Origin: Bacteroidales bacterium
GTDB taxonomy: Bacteria > Bacteroidota > Bacteroidia > Bacteroidales > CG2-30-32-10
Assembly: GCA_035353855.1 (NCBI GenBank)
Contig: DAOQAK010000013.1
Span: 1-64,000, forward strand
Length of the DNA stretch: 64,000 nucleotides
Direction: 5' to 3'
Part shown: piece by piece, positions 45,000 through 53,531 of the stretch
Layout: the number at the start of each line of letters is the position of its first letter
How positions within the stretch are numbered: position 1 is the first letter of the stretch
Notes under the pieces: model-generated
Database searches by the model: none
The model's input: only the letters and a program-made list of their open reading frames with translations
Told to the model about the DNA's origin: nothing
Position numbers and translations under genes: made by a program

Positions 45000-46502
45000 A
45001 TGCCAAACAACATTGGGAAAATAGCACAGATCATAGGTCCTGTGATTGACGTTGTTTTTGAGGAAGACAAACTTCCTAATATTTATGATGCGCTTGAAGT
45101 TTTCAGGCCCGATGGACAAAGAGTTGTTCTGGAATGCCAGCAGCATATTGGCGAAGATACTGTTCGTACCCTTGCAATGGATTCAACTGATGGGTTAAGC
45201 AGGGGAATGGATGTTACAGCATTAGGAACGCCTATTTCTATGCCCGGAGGAGAATATATAAGAGGCCGACTTTTTAATGTCATTGGTGATGCTATTGATG
45301 GAATGCCTGCTGTTCCCAAAGGAAAGCTGAACAGTATTCATCGCGATCCTCCGCGGTTTGAAGATCTTTCAACACAAAAAGAAGTTCTGTATACAGGGAT
45401 TAAAGTAATTGACCTTATTGAACCTTATGCAAAAGGCGGTAAGATTGGACTCTTTGGTGGTGCAGGTGTTGGAAAGACCGTTATCATTATGGAATTGATT
45501 AACAATATTGCTAAAGGATATTCGGGAATGTCAGTATTTGCAGGTGTTGGCGAACGTACGAGGGAAGGTAACGACCTGCTGCGTGATATGATAGAATCGA
45601 ATGTTATCTGCTATGGTGATAAATTTAAAGCATCAATGGAAAAAGGAGGCTGGGACCTCAGCCTTGTTGATGAAGACAAACTGAAAGAATCAAACCTGGC
45701 GCTGGTGTTCGGACAAATGAATGAACCTCCCGGAGCACGTGCTCGTGTTGCATTATCTGGATTATCGCTGGCAGAATATTTCCGCGATGGCGATGAACAG
45801 ACAGGTGGACGTGACATTTTATTTTTCATGGATAATATTTTCCGTTTTACCCAGGCCGGTTCTGAAGTTTCAGCATTACTCGGGCGTATGCCTTCAGCAG
45901 TAGGTTATCAGCCTACTCTGGCTACCGAAATGGGTATTATGCAGGAACGCATTACATCAACCAAGCGTGGTTCTATCACTTCGGTTCAGGCAGTGTATGT
46001 ACCTGCTGACGACCTTACTGACCCGGCTCCTGCAACTACTTTCGCTCACCTTGATGCGACTACAGTTCTTGACAGGAAAATTTCAGAAATGGGAATTTAC
46101 CCGGCAGTTAGTCCGCTTGATTCTACATCAAGAATTCTTACTCCGGATATTGTTGGTGCAGAACATTACAACACGGCTCAGCGCGTTAAGGAAATTTTAC
46201 AACGTTATAAAGAACTCCAGGATATTATTGCTATTCTTGGTATGGACGAACTTTCTGATGAAGATAAACTTGTTGTTCATCGTGCAAGAAGAGTACAGCG
46301 TTTCCTTTCACAACCGTTCCACGTTGCTACACAATTTACCGGTATTCCCGGGTCATTTGTAAGTATTGAAGATACCGTGAAAGGATTCAAAATGATTATG
46401 AATGGTGAAGTTGACGAATATCCTGAAATGGCTTTCAGTATGGTGGGTACTATTGAAGAAGCTATTGAAAAGGGAAAGAAAATGATTGCGGAAGCAAAAT
46501 AA
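45000..46502 (+). CDS. atpD: F-type ATP synthase subunit beta
   Basis: The 500-residue protein is a complete catalytic beta subunit with GLFGGAGVGKTV (P-loop), AGVGERTREGNDL, LVFGQMNEPPGARARVALSG and the DELSDEDKLVVHRARR region. It forms a two-gene unit with atpC. The other ATP synthase genes are not adjacent, as is usual in Bacteroidota. A 19-bp inverted repeat lies between atpD and atpC. An imperfect promoter box (TAATTTCG) is at 44952-44959. Confidence 0.98.
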   Translation: MPNNIGKIAQIIGPVIDVVFEEDKLPNIYDALEVFRPDGQRVVLECQQHIGEDTVRTLAMDSTDGLSRGMDVTALGTPISMPGGEYIRGRLFNVIGDAIDGMPAVPKGKLNSIHRDPPRFEDLSTQKEVLYTGIKVIDLIEPYAKGGKIGLFGGAGVGKTVIIMELINNIAKGYSGMSVFAGVGERTREGNDLLRDMIESNVICYGDKFKASMEKGGWDLSLVDEDKLKESNLALVFGQMNEPPGARARVALSGLSLAEYFRDGDEQTGGRDILFFMDNIFRFTQAGSEVSALLGRMPSAVGYQPTLATEMGIMQERITSTKRGSITSVQAVYVPADDLTDPAPATTFAHLDATTVLDRKISEMGIYPAVSPLDSTSRILTPDIVGAEHYNTAQRVKEILQRYKELQDIIAILGMDELSDEDKLVVHRARRVQRFLSQPFHVATQFTGIPGSFVSIEDTVKGFKMIMNGEVDEYPEMAFSMVGTIEEAIEKGKKMIAEAK

Positions 46503-46508
46503 AAATAA

Positions 46509-46556
46509 TTTGAAGTTTAAATTCGCCGTTTTTTAGTGGCGGATTTAAACTTCAAA
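46509..46556. promoter_or_regulatory. Strong hairpin between atpD and atpC
   Basis: tttgaagtttaaattcgcc (46509-46527) pairs with ggcggatttaaacttcaaa (46538-46556) with one mismatch, around a 10-base loop. No T tract follows, so it is not a standard terminator. It could protect the atpD mRNA 3' end or lower atpC output, which suits a 3:1 beta to epsilon ratio; equally it could be a mobile palindrome. Confidence 0.65.
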
Positions 46557-46572
46557 TATCAAACATTATACG

Positions 46573-46809
46573 ATGCTCATAGAAATTATTACACCCGATA
46601 AAAAAGTATTTTCAGGAGAAGTAAGTTTGGCTAAATTCCCTGGTACCAATGGCTCTTTTGAATTACTGAATAATCATGCTCCTATTATTTCTACCCTTAC
46701 CAAAGGAAAAATAAAAATTATTGATTCGGAAAAGAAAACCCAGTTTTTTGAAATTAATAGCGGAGTAGTTGAAGTTCAGAAAAACAAGATTATTGTTTTA
46801 GCTGAATAA
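46573..46809 (+). CDS. atpC: F-type ATP synthase subunit epsilon, short form
   Basis: The 78-residue protein is the N-terminal beta-sandwich of the epsilon subunit (LIEIITPDKKVFSGEVSLAK, NNHAPIISTLTKGKI). The C-terminal two-helix domain, which in other bacteria inhibits ATP hydrolysis, is absent, as is common in Bacteroidota. It couples the rotor to the catalytic head. It lies 70 bases after atpD, past the hairpin. Confidence 0.92.
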   Translation: MLIEIITPDKKVFSGEVSLAKFPGTNGSFELLNNHAPIISTLTKGKIKIIDSEKKTQFFEINSGVVEVQKNKIIVLAE

Positions 46810-46849
46810 ATTTTATTTTCAGTTTACAATTTATTATTTACAATTCTCA

Positions 46850-46975
46850 ATTCAGACCCGCATTGGCGGACTGCATTCTGCATTCTCTCTGTGAACCTTT
46901 GTGTTGCTCTGCGCACTCCGTGTTATAAAAAAGATTATAACAACAATCTATTTACATCCTGTTTTATAATTACAC
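46850..46975. repeat. Left copy of a direct repeat that includes a rodA 3'-end remnant
   Basis: This stretch matches 47938-48054 imperfectly. Shared blocks are aattcag, ggcggactgcatt against ggcagactgcatt, ctctgtgaa, and attataacaacaatct through catcctgtttta. On the minus strand 46975-46933 reads VIIKQDVNRLLL and a stop, against VFVKQDANRLLLL in RodA. It is therefore a detached copy of the rodA tail plus its 3' flank, now on the other side of the esterase gene. Confidence 0.8.
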
Positions 46976-47107
46976 AAAATAAATTTATAACTTTGAAAAA
47001 CTCATTTGAGTTTTATATTCGTACTTATACCAAATGTTAATTCGATTATAAAAAACGAAAGTCAAATTTTTTATATACTATTCAGTAATAATGTTAAAAA
47101 AGTGTTT

Positions 47108-47938
47108 ATGAAAAAATTTAGTTGCGCATTAGTTATAGGGTTTATATTATCCGGGACATCTTTTTCCCAAACCATAAAAATCGATTCAATAAATTCATCA
47201 ATACTAAAAAGAAAAGTTGCAACCACAATCATACTTCCATCAGATTATGACACAACTAAGATTTATCCGGTACTTTATTTTTTGCATTGGTGGGGTGGCG
47301 ATAATAATAGCTATTTATCGACCAGCCTGATTACAGAAATGAAAAACAGGAAAATAATTATTGTAACTCCAAATGCAGATACATGCTGGTATGTAAACTC
47401 GTTTTCTGATACGGCAAATAAATACGAAGATTTTTTGTCTCTGGAATTATTCAAATACATTGATAAAAAATATAAAACAGATTCTAAACGACAAGCTATT
47501 GGCGGTTTTTCGATGGGTGGTTATGGTGCAGTTCAAATTGGATTAAAACATACAGATCGTTTTAAATATATTGCTTCAGTTTGCGGGGCAATAAATGCCC
47601 CATTTTATGATATTCCATTAACTTTGGAATCACCTCTTAATTTTATTATCAATAGCGTAAGGCTATCGTTTGGTAATGAAAAATTTTATAAACCCAATAA
47701 CACGAATGTATTTTCAATTATTAAAACAATAAAATCATCCGATAATTTGTTGATTTATCTTGCCGTTGCAAAACAAGACGAATTTGATTTTATAGTACCG
47801 CAGCATAAAATATTTATTAAAGAACTCGAAAGTAAAAAAATAAAATACCTGTATAATGAATTTGATGGTGGACATTTTGATGGCAAAGTACTTGATGCTT
47901 GCTTATCATCATTATTAGATAAATTTTTAGAAATATAA
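47108..47938 (+). CDS. Secreted esterase (alpha/beta hydrolase, esterase D-like)
   Basis: The 276-residue protein starts at ATG 47108, giving a signal peptide (KKFSCALVIGFILSGTSFSQ); the frame is open upstream to 47006 but that part is not family-like. The nucleophile serine is in IGGFSMGGYGAVQIG, the oxyanion region is YPVLYFLHWWGG, and the late GGHFDG carries the histidine. It belongs to the putative esterase family (S-formylglutathione hydrolase / tributyrin esterase type). The gene sits exactly between two direct repeats containing the rodA 3' end, so it looks like an insertion. Confidence 0.85.
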   Translation: MKKFSCALVIGFILSGTSFSQTIKIDSINSSILKRKVATTIILPSDYDTTKIYPVLYFLHWWGGDNNSYLSTSLITEMKNRKIIIVTPNADTCWYVNSFSDTANKYEDFLSLELFKYIDKKYKTDSKRQAIGGFSMGGYGAVQIGLKHTDRFKYIASVCGAINAPFYDIPLTLESPLNFIINSVRLSFGNEKFYKPNNTNVFSIIKTIKSSDNLLIYLAVAKQDEFDFIVPQHKIFIKELESKKIKYLYNEFDGGHFDGKVLDACLSSLLDKFLEI

Positions 47939-48054
47939 TTCAGAATTAAGATTCGCCTTGGCAGACTGCATTTTGAATTTCTCTGTGAATTTTGTGTAAT
48001 AAAAAAGGAAAAATTATAATAACAACAATCTGTTCGCATCCTGTTTTACAAAAA
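47938..48054. repeat. Right copy of the direct repeat flanking the esterase
   Basis: This copy begins at the end of the esterase gene and runs into the last codons of the functional rodA (stop at 48014). Compared with the left copy at 46850-46975 it lacks a segment of about 10 bases after ctctgtgaa...gtgt. The pair brackets about 1.1 kb. Confidence 0.78.
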
Positions 48055-49273
48055 CAAAAAGCAGCATTGTAAATGCCCAAAGCGATGAACCGCCGTAACT
48101 GATAAAAGGCAACGGAATTCCTATTACCGGGGCAAGCCCTATGGTCATAGCGATATTTATGGTGAAGTGGAAAAATAAAATAGAAGCAACACCATATCCA
48201 TAAATTCGCGCGTAAGTTGAACGTTGTCGTTCCGCCATAAAAATAATGCGAAGGAAAAGCCAGACATAAAGAACAATTACCAGGAGACTTCCTACAAATC
48301 CCCATTCTTCACCAACAGTGCAATAAATAAAATCGGTGCTTTGCTCGGGAACAAAATCAAATTTTGTTTGTGTGCCTTGTAAAAATCCTTTTCCGAAAAA
48401 TCCACCCGACCCAATAGCAATCTTTGATTGATTTACATTATATCCAACACCTTTGTAATCGTGAATTTTCCCGGTCAGAACATCTATCCTGTCTTTCTGA
48501 TGCGACTCTAAAACATTTTCATATACATAATCAACCGAGAAAACAAAACCCGATGTAACTATTAATAAAAATGCAAGAGTGAAAATTTCTTTTTTCCTTT
48601 TACGGATATACATGAAAAATATTAATGCAACCAATACCAGGGCGCCGATAATAATGAATTTATTTATAAGTAATGAAAGAAAAAATAATACGATAGCAAA
48701 AAGTCCTACTATAAGTACGTTTCCTGAAAGACCTTCACGATAAAGTACAAAAATAAACGCTACATAAACAATGGCAGAACCGGTATCATTCTGAAGAAGT
48801 ATCAGAATGGCGGGGAATCCGAGGATAAGAGCAGAGAGCATTTTCGTTCGGATATCCTGCATGCGGATATTTGTTGTGCTAAGGTATTTTGAAATGGCTA
48901 AACAAGTTGCGAATTTAGCAAATTCGGAAGGTTGCAATTTAAAACTACCTATCAGGAACCATGATTTAGAGCCAGCTGTAACACTACCAAAAAGTAAGAC
49001 GCCAATTAATAGAACAATTACAATAGCATAAAAAATATATGAAAATGCCGGGAAGAATTTTATATCGGTTGACATGATTATTAATGCAATAACGATTGCG
49101 CAAACAATCCAGATCATTTGCTTGCCGTAGCTTTGCGAGAAATCAAAGATGCTTGTATGTTCATCATTATATACGGCCGAATAAATATTCATCCAGCCGA
49201 TAAGAACCAGGGCGAGGTATATCCCTATAGTTATCCAGTCGATATTTTGAAATATGTTTTTTTGTTCTCGCAT
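48014..49273 (-). CDS. rodA: Rod-shape SEDS peptidoglycan glycosyltransferase RodA
   Basis: The 419-residue protein has about ten transmembrane helices and the SEDS signatures SWFLIGSFKLQPSEFAKF and APVIGIPLPFISYGGSS. RodA polymerises glycan strands during cell elongation together with the class B PBP2 encoded just upstream (stop and start overlap, TAATG). mreBCD are not adjacent. Its 3' end is duplicated at 46933-46975. Confidence 0.95.
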   Translation of the reverse strand: MREQKNIFQNIDWITIGIYLALVLIGWMNIYSAVYNDEHTSIFDFSQSYGKQMIWIVCAIVIALIIMSTDIKFFPAFSYIFYAIVIVLLIGVLLFGSVTAGSKSWFLIGSFKLQPSEFAKFATCLAISKYLSTTNIRMQDIRTKMLSALILGFPAILILLQNDTGSAIVYVAFIFVLYREGLSGNVLIVGLFAIVLFFLSLLINKFIIIGALVLVALIFFMYIRKRKKEIFTLAFLLIVTSGFVFSVDYVYENVLESHQKDRIDVLTGKIHDYKGVGYNVNQSKIAIGSGGFFGKGFLQGTQTKFDFVPEQSTDFIYCTVGEEWGFVGSLLVIVLYVWLFLRIIFMAERQRSTYARIYGYGVASILFFHFTINIAMTIGLAPVIGIPLPFISYGGSSLWAFTMLLFVFVKQDANRLLLL

Positions 49274-51093
49274 TAGTAATAAACTTTTCCTTCTTTCATT
49301 CGTTTTTCCAGGTCAACACGTTCAACTTTTCCGTTCAGGTATTTTTCAACCATAAGGCTGGCAATAGGAACTGCCCATGTAGCACCCCATCCGCCGTTTT
49401 CCACCACAACAGAAATAACAATTTTTGGATTATCTATAGGCGCAATTAAAATAAAAATAGAATGGTCTTCTCCATGGGGGTTTTGTGCCGTACCAGTTTT
49501 TCCGGCCATTTTGATTCCTTTAATTTTAGCTCCTGTTCCGGTTCCTGCTTCCACAACCTGGTTCATGCCTTCAAGAATAATATCAAAATATTTTTCATCA
49601 ACATCAACCTTTTGTTTTGTGGTATATTTTTTATCCAGCGTTTTTTTGTCACCAATACCTTTTACAATATGAGGTATGTAATAATAACCTCTGTTTGCAA
49701 GTATGGCAGAAAAGTTAGCCATTTGAAGTGGTGTTGCCAGAACTTCACCTTGTCCTATCCCGATAGAAATAATTGAAAGTGCTCTCCATTTGTTATAACC
49801 GTGAAGTTTATCGTAATACTCTGCTGTAGGAAGGTTTCCGGGTAATTCGCTCCACAGGTCATCATCGAATCTTTTTCCAAAACCAAAACTTAAAGCCATA
49901 TTACGCCATTTATTGAAAGCATCGCGTGTTTTTTTATAACCCGATTTTTCCAGTATGGCTTTAAAAGTATAGCTGAAATAAGAATTACATGAATGTTGTA
50001 TGGATGCCGACAGATCGCATGGTGATGGATGGTTATGACATTTGATATTTATTTTTCCCATATGAAATCCTAAGCTGCATGGAAACCTTGTACCACTGGT
50101 AATGACACCCAGCTGCTGCCCGATCAATGCATTCAAAATTTTAAAAGTTGAACCCGGAGGATACTGTGCCATTAACGCCCTGTTGAATAAGGGTTTTTGT
50201 TTTATATCAAGCAGCAACTTGATGTAGTTTTGTGAACGGTCTCTTCCTGCCAATAAATTTGGATCGTAAGTAGGGCTTGAAACCAGCGCCAGTATTTCCC
50301 CTGAAGATGGTTCAATGGCAACAATACTGCCGCGTTTATTTGCCATCAGTTCTTCGCCATATGCCTGTAAATCGGCATCAATAGAGCAATACAAATCCTG
50401 TCCTGCTTTTGAAACTGTATCGAAACGCCCGTTTTGAAAACTGCCTTTCTCACGGTTGAATGCATCAACCATAATTATTTTTGCTCCTTTTTTTCCACGT
50501 AATTCTTTTTCATAACTTTTCTCAATACCGCTTATGCCAATGTAATCGCCGGATTTATAATAGCTATCTTTTTCAATCATTGCAGGACTTACTTCGCCGA
50601 TGTAACCTAAAGTGTGAGCTGCTACGGATAGAGGGTATTTGCGAACAGTACGCGGCTGCACATAAAATCCTTTGAATTTATAAAGTTTCTCTTGTATGAA
50701 CCCGTATGTTTCTTTGGATATCTCTCGCTCAAAAATAGAAGGAGCATACATGGAATAACTACGTGCTTTTTTTAATTGTGATTCGTATCTTTCATGTGTA
50801 ATGTTTAGAAGCTTGCAAAGTTCGGCGGTATCAACATCTTCCATTCGTTGCGGAGTAACCATTAAATCATAAGTAGCTTCATTATATACTAAAATTTTCC
50901 CGTTACGATCATATACCAAACCACGTGCAGGAAATTCAGTAATGGGTCTTAAAGCATTACTGTTTGCGGATAATTTATAACTGTCATCAATTATCTGAAG
51001 ATAAAAAATCCGGAGAACAAAAATAATCCCAACCATAATAAATGATCCATTTATTACGTATTTACGGTCAGAATATGTTGTTTTCATTGACAT
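49273..51093 (-). CDS. mrdA: Penicillin-binding protein 2 (elongasome transpeptidase)
   Basis: The 606-residue class B PBP has one N-terminal membrane helix, a dimerisation domain (ALRPITEFPARGLVYDRNG) and the transpeptidase motifs STFK in YPPGSTFKILN, SCNSYF and KTGTAQNP. It crosslinks the glycan made by RodA. Start is either 51093 or the ATG two codons on (51087, MKTTYSDRKYV); the sequence does not decide. The gene order mrdA-rodA is standard. Confidence 0.94.
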   Translation of the reverse strand: MSMKTTYSDRKYVINGSFIMVGIIFVLRIFYLQIIDDSYKLSANSNALRPITEFPARGLVYDRNGKILVYNEATYDLMVTPQRMEDVDTAELCKLLNITHERYESQLKKARSYSMYAPSIFEREISKETYGFIQEKLYKFKGFYVQPRTVRKYPLSVAAHTLGYIGEVSPAMIEKDSYYKSGDYIGISGIEKSYEKELRGKKGAKIIMVDAFNREKGSFQNGRFDTVSKAGQDLYCSIDADLQAYGEELMANKRGSIVAIEPSSGEILALVSSPTYDPNLLAGRDRSQNYIKLLLDIKQKPLFNRALMAQYPPGSTFKILNALIGQQLGVITSGTRFPCSLGFHMGKINIKCHNHPSPCDLSASIQHSCNSYFSYTFKAILEKSGYKKTRDAFNKWRNMALSFGFGKRFDDDLWSELPGNLPTAEYYDKLHGYNKWRALSIISIGIGQGEVLATPLQMANFSAILANRGYYYIPHIVKGIGDKKTLDKKYTTKQKVDVDEKYFDIILEGMNQVVEAGTGTGAKIKGIKMAGKTGTAQNPHGEDHSIFILIAPIDNPKIVISVVVENGGWGATWAVPIASLMVEKYLNGKVERVDLEKRMKEGKVYY

Positions 51094-51235
51094 GATTAAT
51101 GCGAAAAAATAAAATGCAAAATTAATGTGTTCCGTTCAACCGGCGAATTTTTAAATAATGTAATTATTAATTTTTATAAACAGTTTTTCAGAAAAGATTT
51201 CTCTGAAAAATATTTAATAAATCAGGAAGTGATGA

Positions 51236-52342
51236 TTATCGGGATACAATGAATTTTGCTGAATTATGGGTTGCTTTATCGAATACTTTAATGAAATATA
51301 TTCCGGAAATTAAATCAGAAATACTTACACTCAATTTATTATTTTCAGGTTTTATATTTTGTTTGCTTTTTATGAGTCGACCTTGTATATCGTAAACTTC
51401 AACGTTATAAATATTGCCAGGGTTGATTCCTGAAAATCCGATTTCAATATGATTTTGAAGAATATCAGAAAAAACTTTTATATGGTTTTCAATGCTTAAT
51501 GGATTTTTATGAATCACATATCGGTCGATAAGAGAATCCCTGATATTGTAAAAGCTGAACACGATGCTGTCGGCATAAGGTTGTACCAGTTGAGCGCCCC
51601 AGCATTCGGTATAAATAAATTGACTTTCGGGGATTTGAGTGTATGTACTATAAAGAGCAGCTCCTCCTGTACCATTTACAAAATAAGTAATTCCTTCAGC
51701 CGACAATCTTTCATATTGATGATTATGACCGTTAATAACAACATCAGCTCCCCACGCGCCAAAAGGCCATCGCATATATGTAAGGGAAGGATGTGCCCCT
51801 GATGTGTAAGGAGGATGATGAAACACAACAATATTCCAGTTGCTGTCGGCCATTGATAATTCATTTTTTAACCATAAACCCTGAACGGATGTGTCGGCAA
51901 CTCCATCTATTTCCGAAGGGTTGCTGTTTATAATATAAAATGAAACATTTCCTATTTCAACTTTATAATATCTTTCATTACCCGGATAAGTAAAGTAATC
52001 CAGGAATTGGGTAAGCCCGTTACCATTTAGAACATGATTGCCTATGCAGGAATAAAATTTGTTTACTGTTGCTGTACTTCCAAAAACACCGTTGTAAGGG
52101 AAAATGTAATCCGAATAATATTTGCCAACCATTGTGTCGATAGTGCTTCCGGCAGTCGCATCGAAAATATCACCGGTTAAAACTATTAAATCAGGATTCC
52201 AGCTTTTTACCAACATGGCAACAGAATCAACACGGACCGGTGTGTTTTCAAAATCGCCAACTACTGCAATATTCTGTGAATGCAACATGGCTGCGTTAAA
52301 AAATAAAACAGATAAAAATATTTTTTTATAAATTCGAATCAT
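51236..52342 (-). CDS. T9SS-exported calcineurin-like metallophosphoesterase
   Basis: The 368-residue protein starts at ATG 52342, overlapping the ubiX stop (ATGA). After a signal peptide (KKIFLSVLFFNAAMLHSQ) come metallophosphoesterase motifs: VVGDFEN, VLTGDIFDA, CIGNHV, VVFHHPPYTSG and INGHNHQYERL, as in purple acid phosphatase-like enzymes. The last ~80 residues (IYNVEVYDIQGRLIKSKQN, then GIYFIKVF) form a type A T9SS sorting domain, so the protein is exported across the outer membrane. Confidence 0.88.
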   Translation of the reverse strand: MIRIYKKIFLSVLFFNAAMLHSQNIAVVGDFENTPVRVDSVAMLVKSWNPDLIVLTGDIFDATAGSTIDTMVGKYYSDYIFPYNGVFGSTATVNKFYSCIGNHVLNGNGLTQFLDYFTYPGNERYYKVEIGNVSFYIINSNPSEIDGVADTSVQGLWLKNELSMADSNWNIVVFHHPPYTSGAHPSLTYMRWPFGAWGADVVINGHNHQYERLSAEGITYFVNGTGGAALYSTYTQIPESQFIYTECWGAQLVQPYADSIVFSFYNIRDSLIDRYVIHKNPLSIENHIKVFSDILQNHIEIGFSGINPGNIYNVEVYDIQGRLIKSKQNIKPENNKLSVSISDLISGIYFIKVFDKATHNSAKFIVSR

Positions 52343-52911
52343 CAATTTGTTTCGCCCCATATAAAATTTTCTTTATGTATTCCTGTTAAAGATAGGATTT
52401 TGTTTATCACGGTTGTATAGCTTTCTTCAGCATTTTTTGGCAAACTATAAAACGAAGGTGATGCCGGACAAATAATTCCTCCTGCTTCAGTAATCGTTTT
52501 CATGTTATTGATATGAATAAGATTCAAAGGCATTTCGCGGGTTACAAGAATAAGGGTCTTTCTTTCTTTTAACATTACATCAGCAGCACGGGTAATTAAA
52601 TCGGTTGCCATTCCTGATGCTATTTTCCCGAGCGTTCCCATAGTGCACGGACAAATAATCATTGCATCAAAGCCTGCAGAGCCTGATGCAGGTGATGCAT
52701 AAAAATCATCAGGTCGAAAAATTTTAAAAGGAAGATTCTCTATTTTATCTTTTGGTAATTCATATTTCCATACTTCGCGTGCATTGTCCGAGAAAATTAC
52801 TGCAATATTTTTTATCGGAAATTTTATTTCCAATAATTTTTTAAAAAGAAGTTTTGTGTATATCACTCCACTTGCACCTGTAACCGCTATGATTATTTTT
52901 TTATCAGTCAT
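52342..52911 (-). CDS. ubiX: Flavin prenyltransferase UbiX
   Basis: The 189-residue protein from ATG 52911 (MTDKKIIIAVTGASGVIY) has the UbiX flavin-binding fold, with AVTGASGVIYTKLL, CPCTMGTLGKIASGMATDLI and LVTREMPLNLIHINNM. UbiX makes prenylated FMN, the cofactor of UbiD-type decarboxylases. No ubiD gene is in the window. It overlaps the preceding outer-membrane protein gene by 8 bases and the following phosphoesterase gene by 3. Confidence 0.93.
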   Translation of the reverse strand: MTDKKIIIAVTGASGVIYTKLLFKKLLEIKFPIKNIAVIFSDNAREVWKYELPKDKIENLPFKIFRPDDFYASPASGSAGFDAMIICPCTMGTLGKIASGMATDLITRAADVMLKERKTLILVTREMPLNLIHINNMKTITEAGGIICPASPSFYSLPKNAEESYTTVINKILSLTGIHKENFIWGETN

Positions 52912-53530
52912 TTTTATTTCCAAAACAATAATATAAGGCAAATTGAATAACATTATTGTATTCTCCGCGATTCATAAGGTATACTGCTCCGCTGGCATGT
53001 GGGCGTATAGGTAAAATGGAATAGGAGTATCGAGTATTTATCCAAAAATTATCAGTAAAATAATAATATGCTCCGAGTTGTGAACTCAATTCAAACTTAT
53101 GAAAATTGGGGATATTAGGGTCATAAGGGAATTCGCCATCCTGGTTGCCTTCTTTTGATTTTGCAAGGTATCCGAAAGCAATGCCTGCTTCCACCGAAAA
53201 TTTATTTTTATGAACATAACGGATTAAGAAAGGAACTTCAAAATAATTTAAACGAAGATTGTAAATAAAGTAATCACCAATATCTGGGTTTTGGTTTTTA
53301 TAACTTCCTTTCTGAATAAATTTAAGTTCCATTTGCCATAATAAGTTTTTTGTTAACCCATGATTGACAAATGCGCCCACATTCAGTCCTATTCTATGGT
53401 AACCGGCATAAGTATCCCCATCAACCTGGCTGGTGGAAAAGCCCCCAATAAGGCCGCCGTTAAAACTTTGTGCATTCATATTAATGCACATATACATGAA
53501 GATGATTAACGGTAGAAAAATTTTTTTCAT
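52904..53530 (-). CDS. Outer-membrane beta-barrel protein (PorT-like family)
   Basis: The 208-residue protein has a signal peptide ending INMNAQ and then alternating strands typical of the outer-membrane barrel family of Bacteroidota: GGLIGGFSTSQVDGDTYAGY, LLWQMELKFIQKGSYKN, FEVPFLIRYVHKNKFSVEAG. It ends NVIQFALYYCFGNKND, the closing strand plus a short tail. Its role is unknown. It is the gene between GT9 and ubiX on one probable transcript. Confidence 0.8.
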   Translation of the reverse strand: MKKIFLPLIIFMYMCINMNAQSFNGGLIGGFSTSQVDGDTYAGYHRIGLNVGAFVNHGLTKNLLWQMELKFIQKGSYKNQNPDIGDYFIYNLRLNYFEVPFLIRYVHKNKFSVEAGIAFGYLAKSKEGNQDGEFPYDPNIPNFHKFELSSQLGAYYYFTDNFWINTRYSYSILPIRPHASGAVYLMNRGEYNNVIQFALYYCFGNKND

Positions 53531-53531
53531 T

